Shown piece by piece: positions 54,727-62,293 of a stretch of DNA of 64,000 nucleotides. Every line of letters begins with the position of its first letter. Position 1 is the stretch's first letter. The stretch is from assembly GCF_003724155.1 (NCBI RefSeq), contig NZ_RJJQ01000003.1, forward strand, positions 1 through 64,000, read 5' to 3'. The stretch is from Flexivirga caeni. GTDB lineage: Bacteria > Actinomycetota > Actinomycetes > Actinomycetales > Dermatophilaceae. The position numbers were made by a program, and so were the translations under genes. The notes under the pieces are model-generated. The model had not been told where the DNA came from. It saw only the letters and a list, made by a program, of their open reading frames with translations, and searched no databases.

Positions 54727-54732
54727 TAAACT
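54727..54732 (+). promoter_or_regulatory. -10 box of the NrtR-like gene, leaderless geometry
   Basis: TAAACT ends 6 nt before ATG 54739 with no ribosome site between. Confidence 0.4.
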
Positions 54733-54738
54733 GCCTGT

Positions 54739-55425
54739 ATGACGACTCCGGATCGACTGGTCGCCTGGGTGGCGGCGGACATCGTGGCACTGACGCTGCG
54801 CGACGGTGTGTTGCAGGTGGCGCTGGTGAAGCGGAAGGCCCCGGCGGCGCGCGGGCAGTGGGCGCTGCCCGGCGGGTTCCTGTTGGAGGAGGAGTCGGCA
54901 GAGCAGGCTGCGGCGCGTGAGCTGGCCGAGGAGGTGGGGCTGGGGATCGGCGCGGTGCGCTTGGAGCAGCTGGGCACCTACTCGGCGCCGAAGCGTGATT
55001 TGGAACATTCGCGGCGGGTCATCTCGGTCGCCTATCTCGCGCTGGCCGCGAACCTGCCGGAGACGGTCGCCGGCACCGACGCCGGCGAGGCGTCGTGGGT
55101 GCCGGTCGAGCAGGCGGCCACGCGTCGGCTCGCCTTCGACCACCAGACGATCCTGACCGACGGTGTCGAGCGCGCGCGGGCGAAGCTCGAATATTCAACG
55201 TTGGCAACGAGTTTCTTGGACAGCGAGTTCACCATCAGCGAATTGCGCGCCGTCTATGAAGCAGTGTGGGGCGTGCGCCTTGACCCGGCCAACTTCCACC
55301 GCAAGGTCTCCGGCACCCCCGGCTTCATCGAACCGACCGGCGAGATGCGCCGCGGTCGTGGCCGTCCGGCCGCGCTCTTCACAGCCGGCTCGGCGCAGTC
55401 GCTCAACCCGCCGTTGACGAGGTAA
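54739..55425 (+). CDS. NrtR-like Nudix regulator of NAD/ADP-ribose metabolism
   Basis: 228 residues. The N-terminal Nudix domain is GQWALPGGFLLEEESAEQAA followed by ARELAEEVGLGIGAVRLEQL, the Nudix box being intact or nearly so. The C-terminal ~75 residues (DSEFTISELRAVYEAVWGVR, PANFHRKVSGTPGFIEPTGE) form the winged helix typical of NrtR. NrtR binds ADP-ribose and represses NAD salvage genes. Divergence from an ADP-ribosylglycohydrolase gene that consumes ADP-ribosylated substrates supports this reading. Control of that neighbour is inferred. Confidence 0.88.
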   Translation: MTTPDRLVAWVAADIVALTLRDGVLQVALVKRKAPAARGQWALPGGFLLEEESAEQAAARELAEEVGLGIGAVRLEQLGTYSAPKRDLEHSRRVISVAYLALAANLPETVAGTDAGEASWVPVEQAATRRLAFDHQTILTDGVERARAKLEYSTLATSFLDSEFTISELRAVYEAVWGVRLDPANFHRKVSGTPGFIEPTGEMRRGRGRPAALFTAGSAQSLNPPLTR

Positions 55426-55470
55426 TGCGTATCAGGCTCCGGAACATGGATGCGAGTGATGTCGATCAAG

Positions 55471-55799
55471 TCATTTCGCGATGTCCAAGCCGGCTAGGTG
55501 CTTCCGCAGCCGCAGGGACATGGGAAGGAAGGTTCCGAAGGTCAACCCCCCCGGACGCGACAGCTCCAAGTACCGGAACGAACTTCGCGACACCGCTCGC
55601 GAAGACCTGCTTTGTCATTCGGAACCCGAGAGCGGTGGCGACCTTCTTGACGATCGGATAGACCGCTCCCTGCGTCAGCGCCTTCTGAGGAAGCCTGACG
55701 AGCACGCGAGACGAGGCCGGGGTCGCCACTTTGGAGACCCCGGCCTGAGCCGCGTTTACCCCAAACATCACACTGAGCTGCTCGCCGAAATTCGGACAG
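55471..55799 (-). pseudogene. EcsC-like protein, 3' fragment next to the IS3 element, frameshifted in a C7 run
   Basis: Minus-strand reading from the IS border gives NAAQAGVSKVATPASSRVLV, RLPQKALTQGAVYPIVKKVA and MTKQVFASGVAKFVPVLGAV. After a run of seven C on the plus strand (55546-55552) the frame changes; shifted by one base it continues SGGLTFGTFLPMSLRLRKHL and ends GLDIAK at TGA 55471. This C-terminal sequence resembles EcsC-family proteins. The 5' part is missing because the IS3 left end lies at ~55791. Confidence 0.65.
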
Positions 55800-56702
55800 T
55801 TAGTATCCGATGGTTCGTGCAACAGAATTTGTTTCGTACCAGTCCTTTTCGGCTTGATCCGGTGTGCGGTAACCGAGTGCGGAGTGGCGTCTTCTCGTGT
55901 TGTATCGTAACTCGATCCAGTGGGTAATGTCAACACGTGCGTGTTCCCTTGTCGGGTAAACTGTGCGGTGCACGAGTTCATTCTTCAGCGTGCCGTTGAA
56001 TGATTCAGTCCACGCGTTATCGTAGCAAATACCGGTACGCCCGACGGATCGTGTTACCCCGATATTGTTCGTGAATTCGGCGTACACGTGGGACGTGTAC
56101 TGCACGCCTCTGTCGGTGTGCATAATGGTGATTCCGGCACGGGTGTGCCCGTTATGGTGTGCCATGCCCAACGCGTCGGTGACCAGGGATGTGCGCATAT
56201 GGTCGGCCATGGCATACCCGACAACCTTCTTCGTGCAGCAGTCCAGGACGGTGGCCAGGTACAGCCAGCCCTCCCATGAACGAATGTAGGTAATGTCGCC
56301 CACGAGCTTGGTCGCTGGTTGCTCGGCGGTGAAGTCCCGGTTCACCAGGTCAGGTGTCTGGCCGGCGTCGCAGGAGATCGTCGTGGTCGGCCGCCAGGGC
56401 CGCGGCTGGCACGGCATCAGGCCCAGGTCCCGCATGATCTGCCGGACCGTGTCATCGTCCACGTCCCACCCCCAGGCGGCCAGGTCGGCGTGCACCCGCC
56501 GGTACCCGTACGTTTCGTCCGAGGCGGTGAAGCTGTGCTCGATCAGCACCGCGAGCTGCTCACGCCGAGCCGCGCGGGCCGAGACCGGCCGGCTCGCCCA
56601 GGCGTAGTACCCCGACCGCGACACCCGCGCCCACCGGCACATCGACGCGACCGTCCACGCCCCGCCTTCTTCGCCAGCGATGAACGCGTACTTGACGCTC
56701 AC
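55800..56702 (-). CDS. IS3-family transposase OrfB (DDE integrase)
   Basis: 300 residues. A helix-turn-helix region (MCRWARVSRSGYYAWASRPV, YGYRRVHADLAAWGWDVDDD) leads to the rve catalytic core: LVGDITYIRSWEGWLYLATV with the first Asp, TIMHTDRGVQYTSHVYAEFT with the second and CYDNAWTESFNGTLKNELVH with the Glu. The C-terminus has RYNTRRRHSALGYRTP. It starts at ATG 56700-56702 inside a four-base ATGA overlap with orfA and is in the -1 frame, so the active enzyme is made as an OrfAB fusion by frameshifting at the A7 run (56732-56738). Confidence 0.94.
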   Translation of the reverse strand: MSVKYAFIAGEEGGAWTVASMCRWARVSRSGYYAWASRPVSARAARREQLAVLIEHSFTASDETYGYRRVHADLAAWGWDVDDDTVRQIMRDLGLMPCQPRPWRPTTTISCDAGQTPDLVNRDFTAEQPATKLVGDITYIRSWEGWLYLATVLDCCTKKVVGYAMADHMRTSLVTDALGMAHHNGHTRAGITIMHTDRGVQYTSHVYAEFTNNIGVTRSVGRTGICYDNAWTESFNGTLKNELVHRTVYPTREHARVDITHWIELRYNTRRRHSALGYRTPDQAEKDWYETNSVARTIGY

Positions 56703-56995
56703 CGCTGTTCCTTCGCGAAGAAGGCCGCCGCTTTTTTTAGGAATGCCCGCTCTTCCCGCAGCTCACGATTCTCCCGCTCCAACTGCCGTAACCGGGCACG
56801 CTCCGAAACACTCAACTCCGGCTCGGCCACCACTTCATCCGGGTGCGCACGACGATACGCCGAAACCCAATTCCCCAAAGTCTGCTCCACCACACCCTGC
56901 TCCCGGGCAACACTCGCGATCGTCCGAGACTTCTCAATCACCTCCCGCACACACTCGTCCTTAAACTCCGGCGAGTAAAACTTCTTCCCAGCCAA
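56699..56995 (-). CDS. IS3-family transposase OrfA (helix-turn-helix)
   Basis: Open frame extends to 57067, beyond the right inverted repeat, so the true start is inside the element; TTG 56993-56995 after AAAGGG is the best guess and gives 98 residues. AGKKFYSPEFKDECVREVIE, SRTIASVAREQGVVEQTLGN and WVSAYRRAHPDEV form the helix-turn-helix, followed by a leucine-zipper-like helix (ARLRQLERENRELREERAFL). Near its 3' end CTAAAAAAAGCG is the programmed -1 slip site. Confidence 0.88.
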   Translation of the reverse strand: MAGKKFYSPEFKDECVREVIEKSRTIASVAREQGVVEQTLGNWVSAYRRAHPDEVVAEPELSVSERARLRQLERENRELREERAFLKKAAAFFAKEQR

Positions 56996-57075
56996 CTCAA
57001 CAACCCTTTCAATCAACCCCAAAGAAATCACATCCTTGGGACCAACTGTCCAAGACTCGCCGGGCACCTCATTCC

Positions 57076-57369
57076 TTAGCGTGTCGGGCAGACATCCTGC
57101 TGACCTCCAACGTCAAGGATTTTGTATGGGAGGGCAGCGACGTCTACTACGACACCATGACGCCCGACGAGTTCTTCGTGCTCGTTGATGATGCAGCACC
57201 GGCCGTGGTGCGCGCAGTGACCTGCGAGCAACGCGACTACTGGGTCAGCAGGACGAACGAGGCCGACCTCTGCGCAATGCTGAGGGGAGCATCCTGTCCG
57301 GAGTTCGCCAAACGTGTGCTCCATCACCTGCATAGCCTCGCCGGAATCCACATCAGCGGCGAGCCGTGA
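57076..57369 (+). pseudogene. PIN-domain toxin, C-terminal fragment truncated at the IS3 border
   Basis: The frame enters from the IS side without a start and reads RADILLTSNVKDFVWEGSDV, then YYDTMTPDEFFVLVDDAAPA, ending HHLHSLAGIHISGEP at TGA 57369. DILLTSN..DF is the C-terminal Asp motif of PIN_3-type toxins. An internal ATG (57157) exists but would drop the catalytic part. The missing N-terminal half is not found at the other end of the IS. Confidence 0.6.
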
Positions 57370-58119
57370 CACGTTCCCGGTCGCGTGCCTGTATCTGCTA
57401 CGGCCAGGCCCTTCTCGGAATCTGAACTCGCCAATCTTCCGGCGCCAGGGCATCCGGGTCGTCATAGCCAGCGCGCAACCCGGCGACCTTGGACTCGCGC
57501 AGTGGGAGATCGTCGGCACGTCACCCGGGTGAAGCGTCGCACGCCGCTGCTGGATGTGCGCTCTGCCACTGGCGTCCGGCGGTGTGCGCGACGAAGACGT
57601 GGCCACGGATCAGCTGGTGAATCTGGTCGGCGACATCGACGTAGCGAGGAGCCCCAGGTAGCCGGGCAGCGGTGACGCCGTGGGTATGCACCGGCCCTGG
57701 GTCTCGCTCCGGATCGATCAGGGTTGACCACTGCTGCTCGATGGCACCGTCAGCGGTCAGTTGGGCGACCGCGATCTGCAGCACGCGGTCGTTGTCGGGA
57801 CTGAGCCCAGTCGTCTCAAGGTTGACGACGGCGTCGCTATACGAGAACGGGAATGACAGCGGAGTTCTGGCAGATTTTGATCTCCCCTGGGAGTCCAGGA
57901 TCGATCAAATTTTGAGAAAGTCACCGGTCGCGCGAGCGGCGACCCGTGGTCGTAGTGGGGTACGGTGCGGGCCGCAAGTTCCCACACTGGACGACGGCCG
58001 CACGGTGACCGGTAAAAGGGGTAGCGGATGAGTGAAATACCCTCAGGAGCAATGAGACTCGCCGAGGCGCCGTGGCCAAGAGTCGGCATTGCGCAAGCAG
58101 CTGGCGGAAGGGACAAGTC
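57370..58119. other. Mostly remnant sequence between the PIN fragment and the pRiA4b ORF-3 gene
   Basis: Apart from the DnaQ-like remnant, no gene is supported. 57860-58119 has open frames on both strands without recognisable content; the ribosome site AAGGGAC before 58120 belongs to the next gene. Confidence 0.45.
57521..57859 (-). pseudogene. DnaQ-like 3'-5' exonuclease fragment
   Basis: The minus-strand frame reads LSFPFSYSDAVVNLETTGLS, PDNDRVLQIAVAQLTADGAI, VHTHGVTAARLPGAP and HVFVAHTA, matching the first two exonuclease motifs of DEDDh proteins. The first motif is NLETTG rather than DLETTG, so a metal-binding Asp is lost. After FVAHTA the similarity ends. There is no normal start codon (a CTG at 57857-57859). 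It is therefore a remnant. Confidence 0.5.
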
Positions 58120-58722
58120 ATGGTGAAGGCGACAGGCGCCGCAACAGCTGGCGGACAGAGGATCCACCGGCTGAAGATCACGCTGCACGGTACGCAGCCG
58201 CCGATCTGGCGTCGCGTTGAGGTGGACTCGGAGTGCACGCTTGGGCAGTTGCACTACGTCATCCAAGCAGCGTTCGGCTGGGAGGACGAGCACCTGTGGG
58301 TGTTTGAGACTCGGGCCGGCGAGTTCGGAGTGCCGCATCCTGAGGTGAGGCATCGAGATGCGGGTTCGCAGCAGCTGAGTGGCGTGGCGCGGCGGACGGG
58401 CAGCCGGTTCAGTTACACATATGACCTTGGCGACTGCTGGCAGCACGACATCGTTGTCGAGGCAGTCACTGAGCGCGAGCCTGATGTCACCTATCCGCGG
58501 TGTATGGCGGGCCGACGCGCCTGCCCGCCCGAGGACTGCGGCGGCGTCTGGGGTTACGGGTGGTTGATGGAGGTGCTCGCCGATCCCGGCCACGAAGAGC
58601 ACGCAGACCGGCTGGACTGGATGGGCCTGGACACCGCGGACCAGTTTGATCCGGCTGCGTTTGACGTGGCTGAGGTCAACGGGGTACTCGCGAAGATGTC
58701 GGGGCGCGGTCCCCGTGGATGA
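58120..58722 (+). CDS. Plasmid pRiA4b ORF-3 family protein (short form)
   Basis: ATG 58120, 6 nt after AAGGGAC; 200 residues. RIHRLKITLHGTQPPIWRRV, EVDSECTLGQLHYVIQAAFG and WEDEHLWVFETRAGEFG open the domain; RFSYTYDLGDCWQHDIVVEA and GGRACPPEDCGG-like RRACPPEDCGGVWGYGWLME close it. The domain alone makes up the protein, unlike the larger homologue at 49477. Function unknown. Overlaps the next gene by 8 nt. Confidence 0.88.
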   Translation: MVKATGAATAGGQRIHRLKITLHGTQPPIWRRVEVDSECTLGQLHYVIQAAFGWEDEHLWVFETRAGEFGVPHPEVRHRDAGSQQLSGVARRTGSRFSYTYDLGDCWQHDIVVEAVTEREPDVTYPRCMAGRRACPPEDCGGVWGYGWLMEVLADPGHEEHADRLDWMGLDTADQFDPAAFDVAEVNGVLAKMSGRGPRG

Positions 58723-59074
58723 ATGGACGCGCAAGGGTGCGACGCTGAGCGACAAGTCGGCGCGCAACGAGTTCGGGCTGACCCAGGAAGAGATCGAGGA
58801 CGCGATCCAGGCTGGTTCGCTGCAGTTCCGATGTGCTGCGATGCACGGGAATCCGTGGCTGCGGCTGCTCCGCAGGGACGTGGAGGCGTACGTCAGAACG
58901 ACGCGGGGCGAGGACTACCTCGCACAGCGGCAGGCACGGGCAGAGCTGGCCGAAGTCGACCGCGAGTTGAAGCGCCTGCGCGCGCAGCTGGCCGAGTTGG
59001 AAAGCCGACGGTCAGAGCTCAGCGCCCGAGTTGAGGCGACCGGCGAGCGTTTGCCGGACAAGCCAGCCGGCTGA
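58715..59074 (+). CDS. Small hypothetical protein with C-terminal coiled coil
   Basis: GTG 58715 overlaps the pRiA4b ORF-3 gene; 119 residues. The N-terminal part (KSARNEFGLTQEEIEDAIQA, QFRCAAMHGNPWLRLLRRDV) resembles the helix-turn-helix of excisionase/MerR-like folds. The C-terminal half is a clear coiled coil (AQRQARAELAEVDRELKRLR, LAELESRRSELSARVEATGE). The pairing with pRiA4b ORF-3 and the overlap suggest co-translation. No family recognised. Confidence 0.7.
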   Translation: MDEWTRKGATLSDKSARNEFGLTQEEIEDAIQAGSLQFRCAAMHGNPWLRLLRRDVEAYVRTTRGEDYLAQRQARAELAEVDRELKRLRAQLAELESRRSELSARVEATGERLPDKPAG

Positions 59075-59229
59075 CGTGCCTGGAGATCGCGTACGAAATC
59101 AGCATCACCGCAGCACACTTTGAGAACACCGGCGGCGACCGGGCGGCGTGTTCGACATACCCGGCCAGCGCCTGGTGTGCGCGAACGTCCCATATCGCCC
59201 GCGATAACATTTGAACTACCCTTGGCCAC

Positions 59230-59667
59230 ATGGACATTCGAGCCGAACGTGTCGCCGCAGGCCTCAGCCAGGCTGAGTTGGCGGCTCTGGCCGGAGTGCC
59301 CCAGCCGAATCTCTCCGCCTACGAAAACGGCCGACGCGGGCCGAGCCCGGCCGTCACGGAGCGATTGACTCGAGCGCTTGCTGGCCGACCGCACGACCGG
59401 ATTGCCAAGCACCGCAGGGGGATTCGCGACACTGTTGCTGCGTGTCACACCAGCGATCCCAGAGTCTTCGGCTCGGTCGCGCGCGGCGAGGACACCGCAG
59501 GGTCGGACGTCGACATACTTGTGCAGTTCACCGATGAGGCATCGCTGCTGGACGAGGTGGCGCTACGTCTTGCATTGACCGACCTGCTCCGGGTGGAGGT
59601 TGACTTGGTGGCGGAAGACACGTTGCGCGGCGCGTCGCTTGACCGGCTGCAGGCCATTCCTCTATGA
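59230..59667 (+). CDS. XRE helix-turn-helix fused to a minimal nucleotidyltransferase (MntA-type antitoxin)
   Basis: 145 residues. Residues 1-52 are an XRE domain (MDIRAERVAAGLSQAELAAL, GVPQPNLSAYENGRRGPSPA). Residues ~72-145 are an MNT domain: RVFGSVARGEDTAGSDVDIL with the GSxARGE and DxD metal motif, then VELVAEDTL-like VEVDLVAEDTLRG. In MntA/HepT systems MNT AMPylates and silences the HEPN RNase; here the promoter-binding domain is fused to it. The partner gene follows with a 4-nt overlap but is broken. Confidence 0.88.
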   Translation: MDIRAERVAAGLSQAELAALAGVPQPNLSAYENGRRGPSPAVTERLTRALAGRPHDRIAKHRRGIRDTVAACHTSDPRVFGSVARGEDTAGSDVDILVQFTDEASLLDEVALRLALTDLLRVEVDLVAEDTLRGASLDRLQAIPL

Positions 59668-60010
59668 CGCTACGAGAGGCATTGGACGCGCTTTCAGCGT
59701 CGTCGGTGTGTGCGATGCGCTGAAGGCGATGACAACCGACGAATACCAAGCGTTTGCAGGTGATTTGCGCACGCAGTGGGCGGTGGAGCTGGGTCTCATC
59801 CGCATCGCCGAGGAGGTCAATCGCCTTCCCGCCGACGTCCTCAAGTGATTCCCGGACCAGCCGTGGCGAGAGATCATCGGGATGCGCGACCTCGCCGCAC
59901 ACCAATATAACGAACTCGATCCGGGCAGGGTATGGCGGACGGCGACCCGCGACGTGCCGGCACTCCGCTCGTCCCTTGTCGGCACGGTGATCCCCGCCCT
60001 ACGGAACTGA
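59664..60010 (+). pseudogene. HepT-like HEPN toxin, disrupted
   Basis: ATG 59664 overlaps the antitoxin stop (ATGA) and starts MTLREALDALSASS, which then hits a stop. A second frame resumes FSVVGVCDALKAMTTDEYQA, WAVELGLIRIAEEVNRLPAD, and meets TGA at 59846-59848 where an Arg codon is expected. It then continues FPDQPWREIIGMRDLAAHQY to a stop at 60010. RDLAAH is the HEPN RNase motif Rx4H. So a frameshift near 59690 and a nonsense change leave the toxin dead while the antitoxin gene is intact. Confidence 0.65.
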
Positions 60011-60050
60011 GGACCCGCGCAACACGGCGGTCCGCGGCCGCAGGTCGAGG

Positions 60051-60278
60051 TCAGTCATCGAGCAAGGCTTCCGCGACCATCTCGTCGGTGATGGCACGGC
60101 CGGATCTGGAGGGCAGGAGCGCGAGCCCGTGATCGACCGCGCCCGTGGACGACTGACGTGCCAGGCCAGCCAGCGCGAGCGCCGAGATTGCTTCTCCGAC
60201 GCTCCTGTTGAGCCCTTCGTCGACCCCGGCCCGCGCAGCCGTGAGCACGCGCGGATCAATGTCCACGGTGGTCCGCAT
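60051..60278 (-). CDS. VapB-like antitoxin without a partner
   Basis: 75 residues from ATG 60276-60278. MRTTVDIDPRVLTAARAGVD, EGLNRSVGEAISALALAGLA is a ribbon-helix-helix antitoxin start, and SRSGRAITDEMVAEALLDD a toxin-binding tail. In VapBC loci the toxin follows at once on the same strand, but here the downstream stretch is the broken HEPN gene on the other strand. It is an orphan or the relic of a lost pair. Confidence 0.75.
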   Translation of the reverse strand: MRTTVDIDPRVLTAARAGVDEGLNRSVGEAISALALAGLARQSSTGAVDHGLALLPSRSGRAITDEMVAEALLDD

Positions 60279-60321
60279 GGAACCCACGTTACCTACCGCA
60301 CGTACCTGTACCGGCGCGCGC

Positions 60322-60362
60322 TGCGGCTGCCCTGCCGCCATACAACCGGAAGGGCAGCCGCA
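60322..60362 (-). terminator. Terminator hairpin of the carboxylesterase gene
   Basis: TGCGGCTGCCCT (60322-60333) and AGGGCAGCCGCA (60351-60362) form a perfect 12-bp stem with a 17-nt loop, 13 bp after the esterase stop on the minus strand. There is no U-tract, as is common in actinobacteria. Confidence 0.6.
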
Positions 60363-60375
60363 CGCGAGGGAAGGC

Positions 60376-62022
60376 TCAGTAGTCCGTGACCTTGTCCCAG
60401 AACGAGCAGTTGTGTTGTGCCGCAAAGAAACTGCTCGGCACGGTGGCGCTGGTATCGGCCGGCTGCAGCGACATCACCGGGTGACCGGAAGCGCTGAAGA
60501 GCTGCCACAGCGGGGTGTTCGGTGCCACCGGGTTGCCGGTGCGGGCCAGGTGCGTCCACTCCAGGAGCAACTGCAACTGCAGTGCGGCCTGGTTCGGGTC
60601 GAGCTTGGCGGTGTCGTAGTGCACCAGGCCGTTGGTGCCGCTGTGCTAGGCCCCGAGCACGTCCGTTGTGTCCTCACCGGCCGGGTTGTCGGCGTCGGTG
60701 TTGATGTCGGCATACACCCGCATGTGCTTGGCCGCCTTGGTGTCCAGCTGCAGCATCGGGCAGACCGAGGCCGAGTCGGCCATCGTGGTCCGGTACGCGG
60801 TGTATGGCGAGCTGAATCTGCTGAGGGGGTAGAGCTTTTCGACGGTCGGCGCGAGTTTGCCGAACTCTTCCTTCATCAGCAACCGATAGTGCGCGGGTGT
60901 GTCCGCGACGACGATGTCCGGTGTGTCTGCGTTGCTGTAGACCCCGCCGTTGAACTCGTCGCGCCCGACGTCGGTGATCAGCGTGACGTGGTTGGCGTGA
61001 CCGGTCGTGATCGCCTGCACCGGTGACATGGTCAGCGTCGTGCCGTTGATGATCGGGCCGATGGTGCCGCCGCCGGTCGGGTCCCCGACCTGGTCGCCCT
61101 CCTTGATCAGCGTCGCAGCCGGGATCTTGCGCAGGCACGCCGCGACGTGCGCGGCCTTTCCGCATCCGACCTTCTGCGCGAATCGCGCTCCGGCCTGTTG
61201 CGCCTGCTTCTCGGTGAAGTAGGTCGACTTACAGTTGGCCTTCGACCAGACGATATTGTTCTGGTAATTGTAGAACCCGCTGATGCTGATCGCGTTCTTG
61301 AACAGTCCCTTCGCGGTCGGCGACGCTACCTGGGCGCAGGTGCTCGCGCCACCGGCCGACTCCCCGAAAACCGTGACGTTGTCGGGGTTTCCACCGAATC
61401 GGGCGATGTCCTGCTTGACCCACCGCAGGCCCGCCTGCTGGTCTTGCAGGCCGTAGTCGCCGGAGTGCGCGCCGAGCGACTTGTCGGCCAGGAAGCCGAG
61501 CACGCCAAGCCGGTAGTTCACGTAGACGTAGACGACCTTCCCGGTCCGCACCAGGTTCGACCCGTCGTCGGTGCGCGCCTCGCCGAGGAAGCCGCCGCCG
61601 TGGAACTCGAACATCGCCGGCAATTTCTCGCCCGGGCGGGCGCCGGCCGGCACTTGCACCTTGACGTTCAGGCAGTCTTCGCTGGTGCCGGTCGAGGTGA
61701 AGACGTTGGAGCATTCCTTGGCCTGGGTGGTGCTGCGCAGCACACCTGTCCACGGTTTCGCCGGTTGTGGCGGTCTCCAGCGCAACTTTCCGACCGGTGG
61801 CGCGGCATACGGGATGCTCGTGTATGACGTGACGCCGTCCGCGGTCACGCCACGCACCTTGCCATTTGTGGTGGTCACGGTGGTGCCGACGGAGCAGGGT
61901 ATGGCGGACGCCCCGTGTGTGGTCGCGGCATACGCGCTGCCACCGAGCGTCAGCGCTAGCGCGAGGCCGCCCGCGGCGGCCGAAGCAATGACGGGAGAAG
62001 TGGGACGGAATCCAGAGCGCAT
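60376..62022 (-). pseudogene. Secreted type-B carboxylesterase with an in-frame TAG
   Basis: ATG 62020-62022 follows GGAAGGTGAG. A signal peptide (SPVIASAAAGGLALALTLGG, cleavage near SAYA) precedes a carboxylesterase: SIPYAAPPVGKLRWRPPQPA, EDCLNVKVQVP, FEFHGGGFLGE and the nucleophile VFGESAGGASTC. At 60646-60648 the frame reads DVLGA-TAG-HSGTNGLVHYD and then continues unchanged to a TGA at 60376. In relatives this spot is GAYHG/GAFHG and the His belongs to the catalytic triad, so the truncated ~458-residue product lacks it. The amber replaces an aromatic codon. Read through it would be 548 residues, the usual length. Confidence 0.8.
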
Positions 62023-62293
62023 CGAAAACTCACCTTCCGCGAGGGTCTGCGGTTGGGCGCGATCAATCTCCGTCGGTCGCGAAATGCGTTGCGGCTGGCG
62101 TAGATCCGGTCGGGTCACAGACCCGCGCACAGTTATCGGAGTTGGTCGGCGATCGCTGCTGCGTCGTCGGCACCGGGCCATTCCATGGAACTCCTGTGCA
62201 TGGGTCTACCGGCAGGTAGCAGCGGTCCCACACGGGATGTTTCGGTGAGCGGCCGGTGTTGGTCGGTGAGCGGCTGGCGTCACGTGATCAGTC

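Larger units (their letters stand above)
55791..57054 (-). mobile_element. IS3-family insertion sequence
   Basis: The element contains orfA and orfB with a slippery A7G site and imperfect terminal inverted repeats: TTCGGACAGTTAGTATCC at the left (from 55791) and, read inward from the right, CTTGGACAGTTGGTCCC (ends 57054). Length is ~1.26 kb, normal for IS3. The flanks do not form one gene: an EcsC-like fragment lies at the left and a PIN fragment at the right. I see no clean target duplication, so ends are approximate. Confidence 0.88.

Noticed and set aside
55781-57062. CTCGCCG near both ends of the IS3 element as a target duplication
   Set aside because: It is offset by different distances from the two inverted-repeat ends and is too long for IS3, which makes 3-5 bp duplications.
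53428-60648. Recoding of UAG as an amino acid
   Set aside because: TAG ends intact genes such as yggS and ptrB, so a genome-wide reassignment is not supported; nonsense mutation is simpler.
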